A stretch of DNA of 64,000 nt from positions 172,712 to 236,711 of the forward strand of contig NZ_FNYS01000005.1 in NCBI RefSeq assembly GCF_900109075.1, given 5' to 3'. The notes under the pieces are model-generated. The model worked only from the letters and a program-made list of their open reading frames with translations. It was not told the origin of the DNA and ran no database searches. Source of the DNA: Myroides marinus. GTDB lineage: Bacteria > Bacteroidota > Bacteroidia > Flavobacteriales > Flavobacteriaceae. Made by a program: the position numbers and the translations under genes. Positions 50,724 to 59,682 of this stretch are shown in pieces (the stretch's first letter is position 1; the number at the start of each line of letters is the position of its first letter).

Positions 50724-53258
50724 ATGGATGATAATTTCTCACAAGAAGTAAAAGATGTTATTTCTTATAGTAAGGATGAAGCTATCAGGCTTAGTCACGA
50801 CTCTATAGGTACAGAACATCTATTACTAGGACTATTAAAAGTGGAACAAGGTGAAGCGTCTAATATTTTAAATAATCTAGACATAGATATTGATTTTCTA
50901 CGTCATAAAATAGAAACATTAAACCCTGCTTCTCATAATAAAGAATTGCTTAGTAACAAAGTACAACTACACCTAACTAAACAGGCTGAGCGTGCATTGC
51001 GCCTAACTTACCTAGAGGTTAAGCTGTTTAAAAACGATGAAATTAACTCTGTTCATTTGCTACTTTGTATCCTAAAAAACAGTGACGATCCTACTACTCA
51101 AATTTTAAATAAAATGAAAGTAGATTACGACACTGTAAAGCAAGAATATCTTAATACTAGAGATACCGAAAAAACATCTTCTGAAGATTTATTTGAATCT
51201 CCGAAAGCACAAACTTTTGAAGAATCAAGCCAAGATGACAGTAAAAGTACTGACAGTACTGACAGCTCTTCTACTAAATCTTCTAAAAGAAGTAAAACTC
51301 CAGTATTAGATAATTTTGGGCGTGATTTAACAGAAATGGCCGAAAACGGGAAGTTAGATCCTGTAGTTGGTCGTGAAAAAGAAATCGAACGTGTATCTCA
51401 GATTTTGAGTAGACGCAAGAAAAACAACCCTCTTCTTATTGGAGAACCAGGGGTGGGTAAATCTGCTATCGCTGAAGGGTTAGCCCTTAGAATTATACAG
51501 AAGAAAGTATCGCGTATATTATATAATAAACGTGTAGTTACACTTGATTTAGCGAGTCTAGTAGCAGGTACTAAATACCGCGGACAGTTCGAAGAGCGTA
51601 TGAAAGCTGTAATGAACGAACTAGAGAAGAATGATGATATTATTCTTTTTATAGACGAGATACACACTATCGTAGGTGCTGGTGGAGCTACAGGTTCGTT
51701 AGATGCATCTAACATGTTTAAACCTGCTCTAGCTAGAGGTGAAATCCAATGTATCGGTGCTACTACGCTAGATGAGTTTAGACAACATATTGAGAAAGAT
51801 GGTGCTCTAGAGCGTCGTTTCCAGAAAGTAATTGTAGAACCTACTTCTGTAGATGAAACTATTACTATCCTGAACAATATTAAAGATAAATACGAAAGTC
51901 ACCACAATGTTATCTATACAGATGAAGCTATCGAAGCATGTGTTAAGTTAACTAATAGATATATGAGTGACCGTTTCTTACCAGACAAAGCTATTGATGC
52001 TATGGACGAGGTAGGATCACGTGTACACATCACTAATATTAATGTACCAGATAACATTCTTGAGCTTGAACAAAAATTAGAACAAGCTAAAGAACAAAAA
52101 AATGAAATGGTACAAAAGCAGAAATATGAAGAGGCTGCTAAACTTAGAGATGACGAGAAGCAACTAGAAAAAGACTTAGCTATCGCTCAAGAAAATTGGG
52201 AGAAAGAAGTTAAGGACAACAGAATAGTTGTTACAGAAGAGAATGTTGCTGATGTAGTATCTATGATGACTGGTATACCAGTAAATAGAATTGCTGAAAA
52301 AGAAATCACTAAACTAGCTAATCTTCCTCAGTTAATCAAAGGTAAAGTAATCGGGCAAGACGAGGCTGTTACTAAGATTGCTAAGGCTATTCAAAGAAAT
52401 AGAGCTGGGTTAAAAGATCCTAATAGACCTATTGGTTCATTTATTTTCTTAGGACAAACAGGTGTTGGTAAAACACAATTAGCTAAAGTGATCGCTAAAG
52501 AAATGTTTGACTCTGAAGATGCTCTTATCCGTATCGATATGAGTGAATACATGGAGAAATTCGCTATCTCTAGATTAGTAGGTGCACCTCCAGGATACGT
52601 AGGATACGAAGAAGGTGGACAGTTAACTGAAAAGATTAGAAGAAAACCATATAGTGTAATTCTTTTTGATGAAATCGAGAAAGCGCATCCTGATGTATTC
52701 AATATGCTGTTACAAGTATTAGATGATGGACACCTTACGGATAGCTTAGGCCGTAAAGTTGATTTTAGAAACACAATTATCATTATGACTTCTAACATCG
52801 GTGCTCGTCAACTAAAAGACTTTGGTCAAGGTGTTGGTTTTGGTACAACAGCAAGAATGGAACAGAGTGATCAAAACTCTAAATCTGTAATAGAGAATGC
52901 TCTTAAAAAAGCCTTTGCTCCTGAGTTCTTAAACAGAATAGATGATATTATCGTATTCAACGCACTAGAGAGAAGTGACATTGATTTAATCATCGATATT
53001 GAGCTTAAAAAACTATTTAACAGAATCGTTGATTTAGGTTATGAGTTAACTCTAAGCCCAGATGCTAAAGATTTTATCGCTGAGAAAGGGTTTGATAAGC
53101 AGTATGGAGCTAGACCTCTTAAGAGAGCTATCCAGAAGTACATCGAAGATCCATTAGCAGAAGAAATAGTAAATTCTAAAATAGCTCTAGGAGACAGTAT
53201 AGAAATGAAGCTAAACGAAGCTAAAGACGCTTTAGAAATAACTGTAAAAGCAAAATAA
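50724..53258 (+). CDS. clpC: ATP-dependent Clp protease ATP-binding subunit ClpC
   Basis: An 844-residue AAA+ unfoldase working with ClpP. It has the Clp N-domain (residues ~1-145), a Ser/Thr/Lys-rich linker (~160-190), D1 with Walker A GEPGVGKS, a UVR-type middle segment (QKYEEAAKLRDDEKQLEKDL) and D2 with Walker A GQTGVGKT. The UVR motif and the ClpC-size middle domain separate it from ClpB, which has a longer coiled-coil M domain, and from ClpA. A perfect terminator follows. Confidence 0.93.
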   Translation: MDDNFSQEVKDVISYSKDEAIRLSHDSIGTEHLLLGLLKVEQGEASNILNNLDIDIDFLRHKIETLNPASHNKELLSNKVQLHLTKQAERALRLTYLEVKLFKNDEINSVHLLLCILKNSDDPTTQILNKMKVDYDTVKQEYLNTRDTEKTSSEDLFESPKAQTFEESSQDDSKSTDSTDSSSTKSSKRSKTPVLDNFGRDLTEMAENGKLDPVVGREKEIERVSQILSRRKKNNPLLIGEPGVGKSAIAEGLALRIIQKKVSRILYNKRVVTLDLASLVAGTKYRGQFEERMKAVMNELEKNDDIILFIDEIHTIVGAGGATGSLDASNMFKPALARGEIQCIGATTLDEFRQHIEKDGALERRFQKVIVEPTSVDETITILNNIKDKYESHHNVIYTDEAIEACVKLTNRYMSDRFLPDKAIDAMDEVGSRVHITNINVPDNILELEQKLEQAKEQKNEMVQKQKYEEAAKLRDDEKQLEKDLAIAQENWEKEVKDNRIVVTEENVADVVSMMTGIPVNRIAEKEITKLANLPQLIKGKVIGQDEAVTKIAKAIQRNRAGLKDPNRPIGSFIFLGQTGVGKTQLAKVIAKEMFDSEDALIRIDMSEYMEKFAISRLVGAPPGYVGYEEGGQLTEKIRRKPYSVILFDEIEKAHPDVFNMLLQVLDDGHLTDSLGRKVDFRNTIIIMTSNIGARQLKDFGQGVGFGTTARMEQSDQNSKSVIENALKKAFAPEFLNRIDDIIVFNALERSDIDLIIDIELKKLFNRIVDLGYELTLSPDAKDFIAEKGFDKQYGARPLKRAIQKYIEDPLAEEIVNSKIALGDSIEMKLNEAKDALEITVKAK

Positions 53259-53291
53259 AATATTGAGATTTATTATAAATCTCAGTGACAC

Positions 53292-53328
53292 AAAGAGGAT
53301 ATCTGATTTAGATATCCTCTTTTTTTGT
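53292..53328 (+). terminator. Terminator of clpC
   Basis: AAAGAGGATATCT (53292-53304) pairs with AGATATCCTCTTT (53310-53322), then five T. A shorter stem (TGAGATTTA/TAAATCTCA, about 53265-53285) precedes it. Confidence 0.9.
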
Positions 53329-53950
53329 ACAATATGTCTATTATTTAATCCCTCCCTACTGTATTACTTCATTACACACTATAGCTTAGTAATTACTAAT
53401 AAGCACTCCTTAAAAATCCTTCATATAGACTAACCTAAATAATTATCAAATGTGACATGCTGTGGAGTGATAACATATTCATTCAATAATACATCTATAG
53501 TAACTCTATTAAAAACAGCATAATTAATAGAGGTATTATGGACACATCATGGACTCAGTATGGACTCACTCCCTTCTATTCCTCCTTAACTTTAAGTTTT
53601 ATAAACTGCAGCAATGTAATTACATAACAACTAATCTTACTCTTTAAAAGCACGTTATCAACCACATAACCATTTAACTCAACATAAACCAGGAAATAAC
53701 TTATTAATAAATAACACTCTGTAAAGACTTCCCATTACATTCTATGGCAATTTATGTCACAATAACCTTTTTACTACTTCAATGATTTACTAAAACAAAG
53801 AAAGCTATTAATCTAAACAGCTCACTCTTTCATCTTCTTCTTCTCACATCTATAATATGTTGCGAAATCATTAAATCTTATATTTTTTTTCACTCTCATA
53901 TAAAAGCATTATATTTATTACAGTACATTCGCGTTAGATTTTATAATTAT
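53329..53950. other. Gene-free region between clpC and the RimB-RimK gene
   Basis: No plausible reading frame. It holds an inverted repeat CTCTATTA (53504-53511) / TAATAGAG (53525-53532) and the 11-bp tandem repeat at 53538-53570. Only a poor -7 box (TACATTCG at ~53925) is seen before the downstream gene. Confidence 0.6.
53538..53570. repeat. Three 11-bp tandem units, ATGGACTCAGT type
   Basis: ATGGACACATC (53538), ATGGACTCAGT (53549) and ATGGACTCACT (53560) are contiguous. On the other strand the shared core is GAGTCCAT, close to the GAGTCCGT of the repeats at 34793-34825. Confidence 0.75.
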
Positions 53951-55315
53951 ATGTTAGACAAAGTTATTGTTGGTAGTGAAGAATGGTGTTCTTTTTCTAC
54001 TTTAAATATTCCCGCTATTAAAGCTAGAGTTGATTCAGGTGCTAAGACATCTGCATTACATGCTATAAACATCGTACCTTTTGAAAAAGATGGTGAAAAG
54101 TGGGTTAAGTTTGATGTCAATCCTCTTCAGAATAATGGAAAAACAATCATCCATTGTGAATCAAAAGTAATAGATAAAAGAATAGTAAAGAGCTCTAGTG
54201 GTACTAGAGAGTCACGCTACGTTATTCAGACAGAAATATCTATAGCTGATACGAATTGGTTGATAGAACTTACTTTGACTAATAGAGATTCTATGGGTTA
54301 TAGAATGTTATTAGGTAGAGAAGCTATGGGAGGTAGAGTGTTAGTAGATCCTGAAAAACACTTCTTATTAGGCCAACCTACAATGGAAAAACTAGACGAA
54401 TACTATACTAAACCTAAAACTGAAAAGAAAGGTTTGCGTATCGGTCTATTAGCTAGTAATCCTGAGTTATATAGTAACAAGAGAATTATAGAAGCAGGTG
54501 AATTAAGAGGTCATGAGATGCACTTCTTAAATCTTAAGTACTGCTATATGAAACTAGATGCTAATCAACCTGAGATTCACTATCGTGGAGGACGAGTTCT
54601 GAATGACTTTGATGCTGTGATACCTCGTATTCGCCCTAGTATGACTTACTACGGATGTGCATTGACTAGACATTTCGAATCTCTTAAAGTATATAGTCTT
54701 AACAATGCTGCTGCCATCGCACAGTCTAGAGATAAGTTATTCTCTTTACAGTTGTTATTAAATAATGGCATCGATATACCTACTACTGGATTTGCTAACT
54801 CTCCTTTAGATACTAATGATCTTATCAAGATGGTGGGTGGAAGTCCTCTTATCGTAAAGTTATTAGAAGGTACACAAGGTAAGGGTGTAGTATTAGCAGA
54901 AACTAAAAAAGCAGCTGAGAGTGTTATCAATGCATTTAAAAGTTTAAATGCTAACATTTTAGTACAGGAATTTATTAAAGAAGCTAACGGTAAAGATATT
55001 CGTTGTTTCGTAGTAGATGGTAAAGTTGTCGCTGCTATCCAACGTGAAGCTGTTCCTGGAGAATTCAGAGCTAATATTCACTTAGGTGGTACTGCCTCTG
55101 TGATAAAAGTTACAGCAGAAGAAAAGAAAATAGCTATTAGAGCTGCTAAGGCTATGAATCTAAAGGTGGCTGGAGTAGACATCATTCGCTCTGCTAAGGG
55201 TCCTTTATTATTAGAAGTAAACTCTTCTCCTGGTCTAGAAGGAATAGAAGGAGCTACAAATAAAGATATTGCATCAGAAATGATCAAAGCTATAGAAAAA
55301 CAAGTTAAATGGTAA
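53951..55315 (+). CDS. rimK: RimB-like zinc protease domain fused to RimK-like ATP-grasp ligase
   Basis: A 454-residue two-domain protein. Residues ~1-145 form a RimB/retropepsin-like ('ATP-dependent zinc protease') domain with the motif [12 protein letters not shown] (27-38) and [13 protein letters not shown]. Residues ~160-450 are a RimK-type ATP-grasp ligase ([57 protein letters not shown]). RimK adds glutamates to ribosomal protein S6 in E. coli; in Pseudomonas RimA and RimB modulate it as separate proteins. The fusion combines ligase and protease in one chain and is common in flavobacteria. Confidence 0.9.
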   Translation: MLDKVIVGSEEWCSFSTLNIPAIKARVDSGAKTSALHAINIVPFEKDGEKWVKFDVNPLQNNGKTIIHCESKVIDKRIVKSSSGTRESRYVIQTEISIADTNWLIELTLTNRDSMGYRMLLGREAMGGRVLVDPEKHFLLGQPTMEKLDEYYTKPKTEKKGLRIGLLASNPELYSNKRIIEAGELRGHEMHFLNLKYCYMKLDANQPEIHYRGGRVLNDFDAVIPRIRPSMTYYGCALTRHFESLKVYSLNNAAAIAQSRDKLFSLQLLLNNGIDIPTTGFANSPLDTNDLIKMVGGSPLIVKLLEGTQGKGVVLAETKKAAESVINAFKSLNANILVQEFIKEANGKDIRCFVVDGKVVAAIQREAVPGEFRANIHLGGTASVIKVTAEEKKIAIRAAKAMNLKVAGVDIIRSAKGPLLLEVNSSPGLEGIEGATNKDIASEMIKAIEKQVKW

Positions 55316-55320
55316 ACTGG

Positions 55321-55352
55321 AAGTGATGGCTTTTTAGTCATCACTTTTTTTA
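55321..55352 (+). terminator. Terminator of the RimB-RimK gene
   Basis: AAGTGATGGC pairs with GTCATCACTT (55337-55346) with one G-U pair, then T. Confidence 0.75.
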
Positions 55353-55366
55353 TATTTAGATACAGC

Positions 55367-56536
55367 ATGAACCCATCTACAAACGGTTGGATTAAAAAGT
55401 ATTTTACAGATAAGGATAAGTATCAAATCTTTCTATCTAATGACAGTGAAGAAATTTCTACGCAGATTAGAAAAATAGGTTTTAGCTATGGAATTATCGA
55501 TATAGCCGAATTACCTGCCATTTATCAAAACTTTAAATACACTCAAGAAGAACTTTCTAAAATCTGTTACTTACAACTATTAGAAAAAGTATTCAACATT
55601 CATGCTAAGTCTACTAATGAAGAAGACTTCCTAAAGGTATTAATAGGATTTTATGATGTACTTATTCCTCATAAAAATAGTATAATAACTTCTCTATTCG
55701 CAGATAAGAACCCTTATAGCAAACTAGAGAGTGTAATGTCTATGCGCTGGAAAGAGCACTTCTTTTCACAGTCTAAGATTAATGACTTCGTGATGAATAT
55801 GATTCTACTCTTTATAGATGTATTAGCATTCGAAGCCTACATAAACGAAAATATAGATCCTAATGTGTTCAATCAGCACATCGTGGAACATTTAAAAGAA
55901 ATAACTCTATCGTTTAAAAAGAACCAAAACAACCCAGATAGTAAAGACTTACAACTAATCAATTTCTTACAATCTAATAAGTCATTAGATACTGATCCTA
56001 TTAAAGACAGACCTAGTATCAACTTTGAGAATAACTTTATCATTGATTATATAGTATGTAATTCGTGGGACAATGAGAAAAAGGAAATAGAACTTCCTGA
56101 TTTTAGTACAGAGCCTTTTGTTACTGTACTTTATTCAGAAGAGAAGCTCGAAGAAAGCATATCTTACTTTATGACAATGGTAAGAAAGAACAATGAAGAT
56201 TACCATTACTATCGTTCAAGCAACCTGTTTGACAACGTAATTAAAAACTCTAGTAGTTACTTAGAGTTACTATTAACACGTAATAAGGATAGACTGATTA
56301 AGGAGTTACAGAAGAATACGCAACTCATGAAATTATTAGTAGATTCTACACATAGAGATCTTACTAAGGAAGAAAAAAAGATGGTCAAAAAACAAACTGT
56401 TGAAGTTATTAAGACCATCCCATCTCTTGCTATATTTATTTTACCAGGAGGGACTATTATATTACCTATTTTACTAAGGTTTATCCCTTCCCTATTACCT
56501 TCATCCTTTAATGAAAATATTGATGAATCAAACTAG
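55367..56536 (+). CDS. LETM1-related biofilm-associated protein
   Basis: A 389-residue protein. The last ~60 residues are LETM1-like (LTKEEKKMVKKQTVEVIKTI, then the hydrophobic segment PSLAIFILPGGTIILPILLR). The first ~300 residues are helical and not assigned. Proteins of this layout in flavobacteria carry the product name LETM1-related biofilm-associated protein, from reports on biofilm mutants. The stop codon shares the tetramer CTAG with the stop of the convergent carbonic anhydrase gene. Confidence 0.8.
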   Translation: MNPSTNGWIKKYFTDKDKYQIFLSNDSEEISTQIRKIGFSYGIIDIAELPAIYQNFKYTQEELSKICYLQLLEKVFNIHAKSTNEEDFLKVLIGFYDVLIPHKNSIITSLFADKNPYSKLESVMSMRWKEHFFSQSKINDFVMNMILLFIDVLAFEAYINENIDPNVFNQHIVEHLKEITLSFKKNQNNPDSKDLQLINFLQSNKSLDTDPIKDRPSINFENNFIIDYIVCNSWDNEKKEIELPDFSTEPFVTVLYSEEKLEESISYFMTMVRKNNEDYHYYRSSNLFDNVIKNSSSYLELLLTRNKDRLIKELQKNTQLMKLLVDSTHRDLTKEEKKMVKKQTVEVIKTIPSLAIFILPGGTIILPILLRFIPSLLPSSFNENIDESN

Positions 56537-57183
56537 ATTTTTTTAAATCTCAACTGATATACTTCATCTAAATCTTGATTACTCATTAAGTTGACATTCA
56601 TATCTGTCACATACCCTGAGTTAAGCCCATATACCCATCCGTGTATACTTAGCTCTTGATTACGAGCCCAAGCCTCTTGTACGATAGAGGTTTTACCTAA
56701 ATCATACACTTGCTCATGAACGTTTAATTCCACAAAACGATTAAAACGTTCTACTTCATCCTCTATCTGATCTAACTCGTGATTATGAAGTCTATAAACA
56801 GTTTTAATGTGTCTAATCCAGTTATCGATGATACCATATGAGTGATTTTTCATAGCAGCTAAGACTCCTCCACATCCGTAGTGTCCACAAACAATGATAT
56901 CCTTTACCTTTAGAATATTGACAGCATAATCTAATACGCTTAGCATATTCATATCAGAATGGATAACCATATTAGCTATATTACGATGTACAAATACATC
57001 ACCAGGTCCTGCACCGATAATTTCATTAGCAGGAACTCTACTATCTGAACATCCAATCCATAATACAGGAGGTTTTTGTTCTTGTGACAGATGCTTAAAA
57101 TAATTAGGGTTATCAGACAGCTTCTCCTCTACCCATTGTTTATTATTATCTAATAGCTTCTTATAAAACTCACTATATGCCAT
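56533..57183 (-). CDS. can: Beta-carbonic anhydrase (Can-type)
   Basis: A 216-residue enzyme interconverting CO2 and bicarbonate. The zinc ligands are Cys45, His101 and Cys104, with the Asp47-Arg49 dyad in CSDSR. The length and the start YSEFYKKLLDNNKQWVEE match E. coli Can. It lies 4 bp after a second beta-carbonic anhydrase gene on the same strand, and its stop overlaps that of the convergent LETM1-related gene. Confidence 0.95.
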   Translation of the reverse strand: MAYSEFYKKLLDNNKQWVEEKLSDNPNYFKHLSQEQKPPVLWIGCSDSRVPANEIIGAGPGDVFVHRNIANMVIHSDMNMLSVLDYAVNILKVKDIIVCGHYGCGGVLAAMKNHSYGIIDNWIRHIKTVYRLHNHELDQIEDEVERFNRFVELNVHEQVYDLGKTSIVQEAWARNQELSIHGWVYGLNSGYVTDMNVNLMSNQDLDEVYQLRFKKI

Positions 57184-57187
57184 AGTA

Positions 57188-57832
57188 CTATTTTTTATTA
57201 ATGAACAACTCTTTTACGATGCTCACTTCTCCTGTTTCTACTTTATAAAAAGCACCTACAATACCTATCTCACCTGCTTCATACATTTCACTAAGTACTG
57301 TACTCGTATTTAAGATGTGATCTATAGTGTACTCTACATTGTGATATGCCACTAAATCAACAGCTTCTTTAGAATGAATGTCTAATTCGCTATTATTTGC
57401 TTTCACATAATCAACTGACGGCTCTACCTTTGCTAACAGATTAGTTAAGTGACCTAACTTAGCTCCTTTACATGCTCCTGTAATAGCTCCACAGTGAGAA
57501 TGTCCTAAAACCATTACTAATTTACTACCTGCTAACTTACAAGCAAATTCCATAGATCCAATAATATCCTCGTTTAAAACATTACCAGCTATACGTGTAC
57601 TAAAGATATCTCCTAACCCTTGATCAAAGATTAACTCAGCAGAAGTACGGCTATCTATACAACTTAATATAATTGCAAAAGGAAACTGACCTTCTTTAGT
57701 TGAGTTCACTTGCTCTAATAGATTGCTATGTGCTTTTAAGTTTTCTACGAAACGTTTATTACCTTCTACTAAAAACTCTAAAGCTAATTCTGGTGTTACT
57801 AATTTTTGGTCTTCTATGTTGTGTAGTCTCAT
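57188..57832 (-). CDS. Second beta-carbonic anhydrase
   Basis: A 214-residue paralogue. The start is the ATG at 57830-57832; the open frame reaches 57970, but the promoter lies inside that extension. Zinc ligands are Cys58 (CIDSR, with Asp60 and Arg62), His111 and Cys114. The segment ILSCIDSRTSAELIFDQGLG places it in a different clade from the downstream can gene. The two are only 4 bp apart, so they form an operon. Why two forms are needed is unknown; different pH or bicarbonate response is possible. Confidence 0.9.
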   Translation of the reverse strand: MRLHNIEDQKLVTPELALEFLVEGNKRFVENLKAHSNLLEQVNSTKEGQFPFAIILSCIDSRTSAELIFDQGLGDIFSTRIAGNVLNEDIIGSMEFACKLAGSKLVMVLGHSHCGAITGACKGAKLGHLTNLLAKVEPSVDYVKANNSELDIHSKEAVDLVAYHNVEYTIDHILNTSTVLSEMYEAGEIGIVGAFYKVETGEVSIVKELFINKK

Positions 57833-57865
57833 TCTATTGTTGTTTTGAAAGTTTAAAACTGATAG

Positions 57866-57873
57866 CAAAAGTA
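57866..57873 (-). promoter_or_regulatory. -7 box of the carbonic anhydrase operon
   Basis: TACTTTTG on the minus strand, an exact TAnnTTTG. Transcription would start near 57859, ~27 nt before the chosen ATG. Confidence 0.5.
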
Positions 57874-57970
57874 CAAAACAATCAATAAAATATAACAGAT
57901 TATTATTTTTCCTTCCGATTTTTATCAATATGACATTTAATACATACTTTTTAACATATATTACATACAC

Positions 57971-58150
57971 CTTATTTATACATTGCTTCCTAAACTCAGC
58001 TAAATGTTTAGATACTCCTTAGGAAGTAAAATATGTTTACATTCCCCTATATACATACTATACTGCAACAGATAATCCACACTTAAAAACTAATATACCA
58101 ACAACTTAACCACCTAATAAATAGTTAACATAAATATAAAATGTAAAAAT
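57971..58150. other. AT-rich gap between the carbonic anhydrase and metK promoters
   Basis: No reading frame, repeat or RNA is recognised. It only separates the divergent promoters at 57866 and 58152. Confidence 0.5.
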
Positions 58151-58151
58151 A

Positions 58152-58184
58152 TTTGCTTCATTACTAAAATAGTTAATACATTTG
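58152..58184 (+). promoter_or_regulatory. Promoter of the metK leader
   Basis: TTTG (58152-58155), a 21-bp spacer, then TACATTTG (58177-58184). It is among the best matches to the Bacteroidota consensus in the window. Transcription should start near 58191, leaving a ~115-nt leader before metK. Confidence 0.75.
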
Positions 58185-58195
58185 CATCACAAATA

Positions 58196-58290
58196 ACAAG
58201 GAGGAAGAATTTGTACTGATTGCAACCTCGGTAAAAAATGCTAAAGCAGAAATTTATACTTCCCCTTTAGCCATTTCCTCTATTTTTAAT
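58196..58290 (+). ncRNA. Probable SAM-responsive leader of metK (SAM-II-like riboswitch)
   Basis: The untranslated leader is far richer in structure than its surroundings. It contains CTGATTGCAACCTC (58216-58229) followed by GGTAAAAAATGCTAAAGC (58230-58247). In layout (CUGAUU ... UAAA ... GCUAAA) this resembles the conserved core of SAM-II riboswitches, though I cannot fold the pseudoknot with certainty. GCTAAAG (58240-58246) can instead pair with CTTTAGC (58265-58271), and GAGGAA (58201-58206) can pair with TTCCTC (58275-58280) or, as GAGG, with CCTC (58226-58229). Mutually exclusive pairings just before the metK start fit an expression platform. Confidence 0.5.
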
Positions 58291-58307
58291 CTAAAAAAAT
58301 AATTATT

Positions 58308-59600
58308 ATGGCTTATTACTTTACATCTGAATCAGTAAGTGAAGGACATCCAGATAAAATTGCCGATCAAATCTCTGATGCTTTAATTGATAACTTCTTA
58401 GCATTTGACAAAGACTCGAAGGTAGCTTGTGAAACTCTAGTTACTACTGGACAAGTAGTATTAGCAGGAGAGGTAAAATCTCAAACATACTTAGACGTAC
58501 AACAAATCGCTCGTGATGTAATCAAACGTATTGGTTACACTAAAAGTGAATATATGTTCGAAGCTAATTCTTGTGGTATCTTATCTGCTATCCACGAACA
58601 ATCTGCTGATATCAATCAAGGTGTGGACAGAAAAAGTCCAGAAGAACAAGGAGCTGGTGACCAAGGTATGATGTTTGGTTATGCTACTAAAGAGACTGAA
58701 GACTACATGCCTTTAGCTTTAGACTTATCTCACAAACTACTACAAGAATTAGCAGCTATCAGAAGAGAAAACTCTGAAGTTACATACTTAAGACCTGATG
58801 CGAAGAGTCAAGTTACTTTAGAATATGATGATAACAATACTCCTGTTAGAATTGTTACTATCGTACTTTCTACTCAACATGATGACTTTATCCAACCAGC
58901 TGACAGCTCTGCTGCTTCAAAAGAATTTGCTGAAAAAGCAATGCAAGCTCAGATAGAAAAAGATATTAAAGAGATATTAATCACTCGTGTTCTTAATAAA
59001 TATCCTCAGTATAAATATTTATTCGAAAACAACGAAGAGATTGAATACCTAATCAACCCTACTGGAGTATTCGTTATCGGTGGTCCTCACGGAGATACTG
59101 GTCTTACAGGTAGAAAGATTATCGTAGATACTTATGGTGGTAAAGGTGCTCACGGTGGTGGTGCATTCTCTGGTAAAGATCCTAGTAAAGTAGACCGTAG
59201 TGCTGCATATGCTACTAGACATATCGCTAAGAACTTAGTAGCTGCTGGAGTAGCTGACGAAGTATTAGTTCAAGTATCTTATGCTATCGGTGTAGCTAAA
59301 CCAACAGGATTGTATATCAATACTTATGGTACTAGTAATGTAAACTTAACTGATGGTGAGATTGCTAAAAAAGTAAGTGAGTTATTTGATTTAAGACCCT
59401 ACTTCATCGAAACAAGTCTTAAACTAAGAAACCCTATCTATAGCGAAACTGCTGCTTACGGACATATGGGACGTAAACCACAAGTAGTGAAAAAAGTATT
59501 CACTAGACCTGGTGGAGAAACTAAAGAAATCGAAGTAGAATTATTTACTTGGGAAAAATTAGACAGAGTTGAAGATATTAAAGCTAAGTTTAACTTATAA
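58308..59600 (+). CDS. metK: S-adenosylmethionine synthetase
   Basis: A 430-residue enzyme making SAM from methionine and ATP. Signatures are [20 protein letters not shown] (6-25), the DQGMMFGYA segment, and [20 protein letters not shown]. It is slightly longer than E. coli MetK through small insertions typical of Bacteroidota. Its leader probably senses SAM, so the enzyme would be repressed by its own product. Confidence 0.98.
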   Translation: MAYYFTSESVSEGHPDKIADQISDALIDNFLAFDKDSKVACETLVTTGQVVLAGEVKSQTYLDVQQIARDVIKRIGYTKSEYMFEANSCGILSAIHEQSADINQGVDRKSPEEQGAGDQGMMFGYATKETEDYMPLALDLSHKLLQELAAIRRENSEVTYLRPDAKSQVTLEYDDNNTPVRIVTIVLSTQHDDFIQPADSSAASKEFAEKAMQAQIEKDIKEILITRVLNKYPQYKYLFENNEEIEYLINPTGVFVIGGPHGDTGLTGRKIIVDTYGGKGAHGGGAFSGKDPSKVDRSAAYATRHIAKNLVAAGVADEVLVQVSYAIGVAKPTGLYINTYGTSNVNLTDGEIAKKVSELFDLRPYFIETSLKLRNPIYSETAAYGHMGRKPQVVKKVFTRPGGETKEIEVELFTWEKLDRVEDIKAKFNL

Positions 59601-59622
59601 GAGTTAATATCTTTTCACATAT

Positions 59623-59653
59623 AAAGGAACTGTAATAGCAGTTCCTTTTTTTA
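59623..59653 (+). terminator. Terminator of metK
   Basis: AAAGGAACTG (59623-59632) pairs with CAGTTCCTTT (59639-59648), 6-nt loop, then T. Confidence 0.9.
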
Positions 59654-59682
59654 TATATTTACTTCTAACTAACGACTACACT

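Noticed and set aside
51398..51877. 159-codon minus-strand frame inside clpC
   Set aside because: Antisense to the conserved AAA+ D1 domain; the clpC frame is certain.
57833..57970. 46-residue extension of the second carbonic anhydrase
   Set aside because: The -7 box TACTTTTG at 57866-57873 lies inside it, and the extension has no family match.
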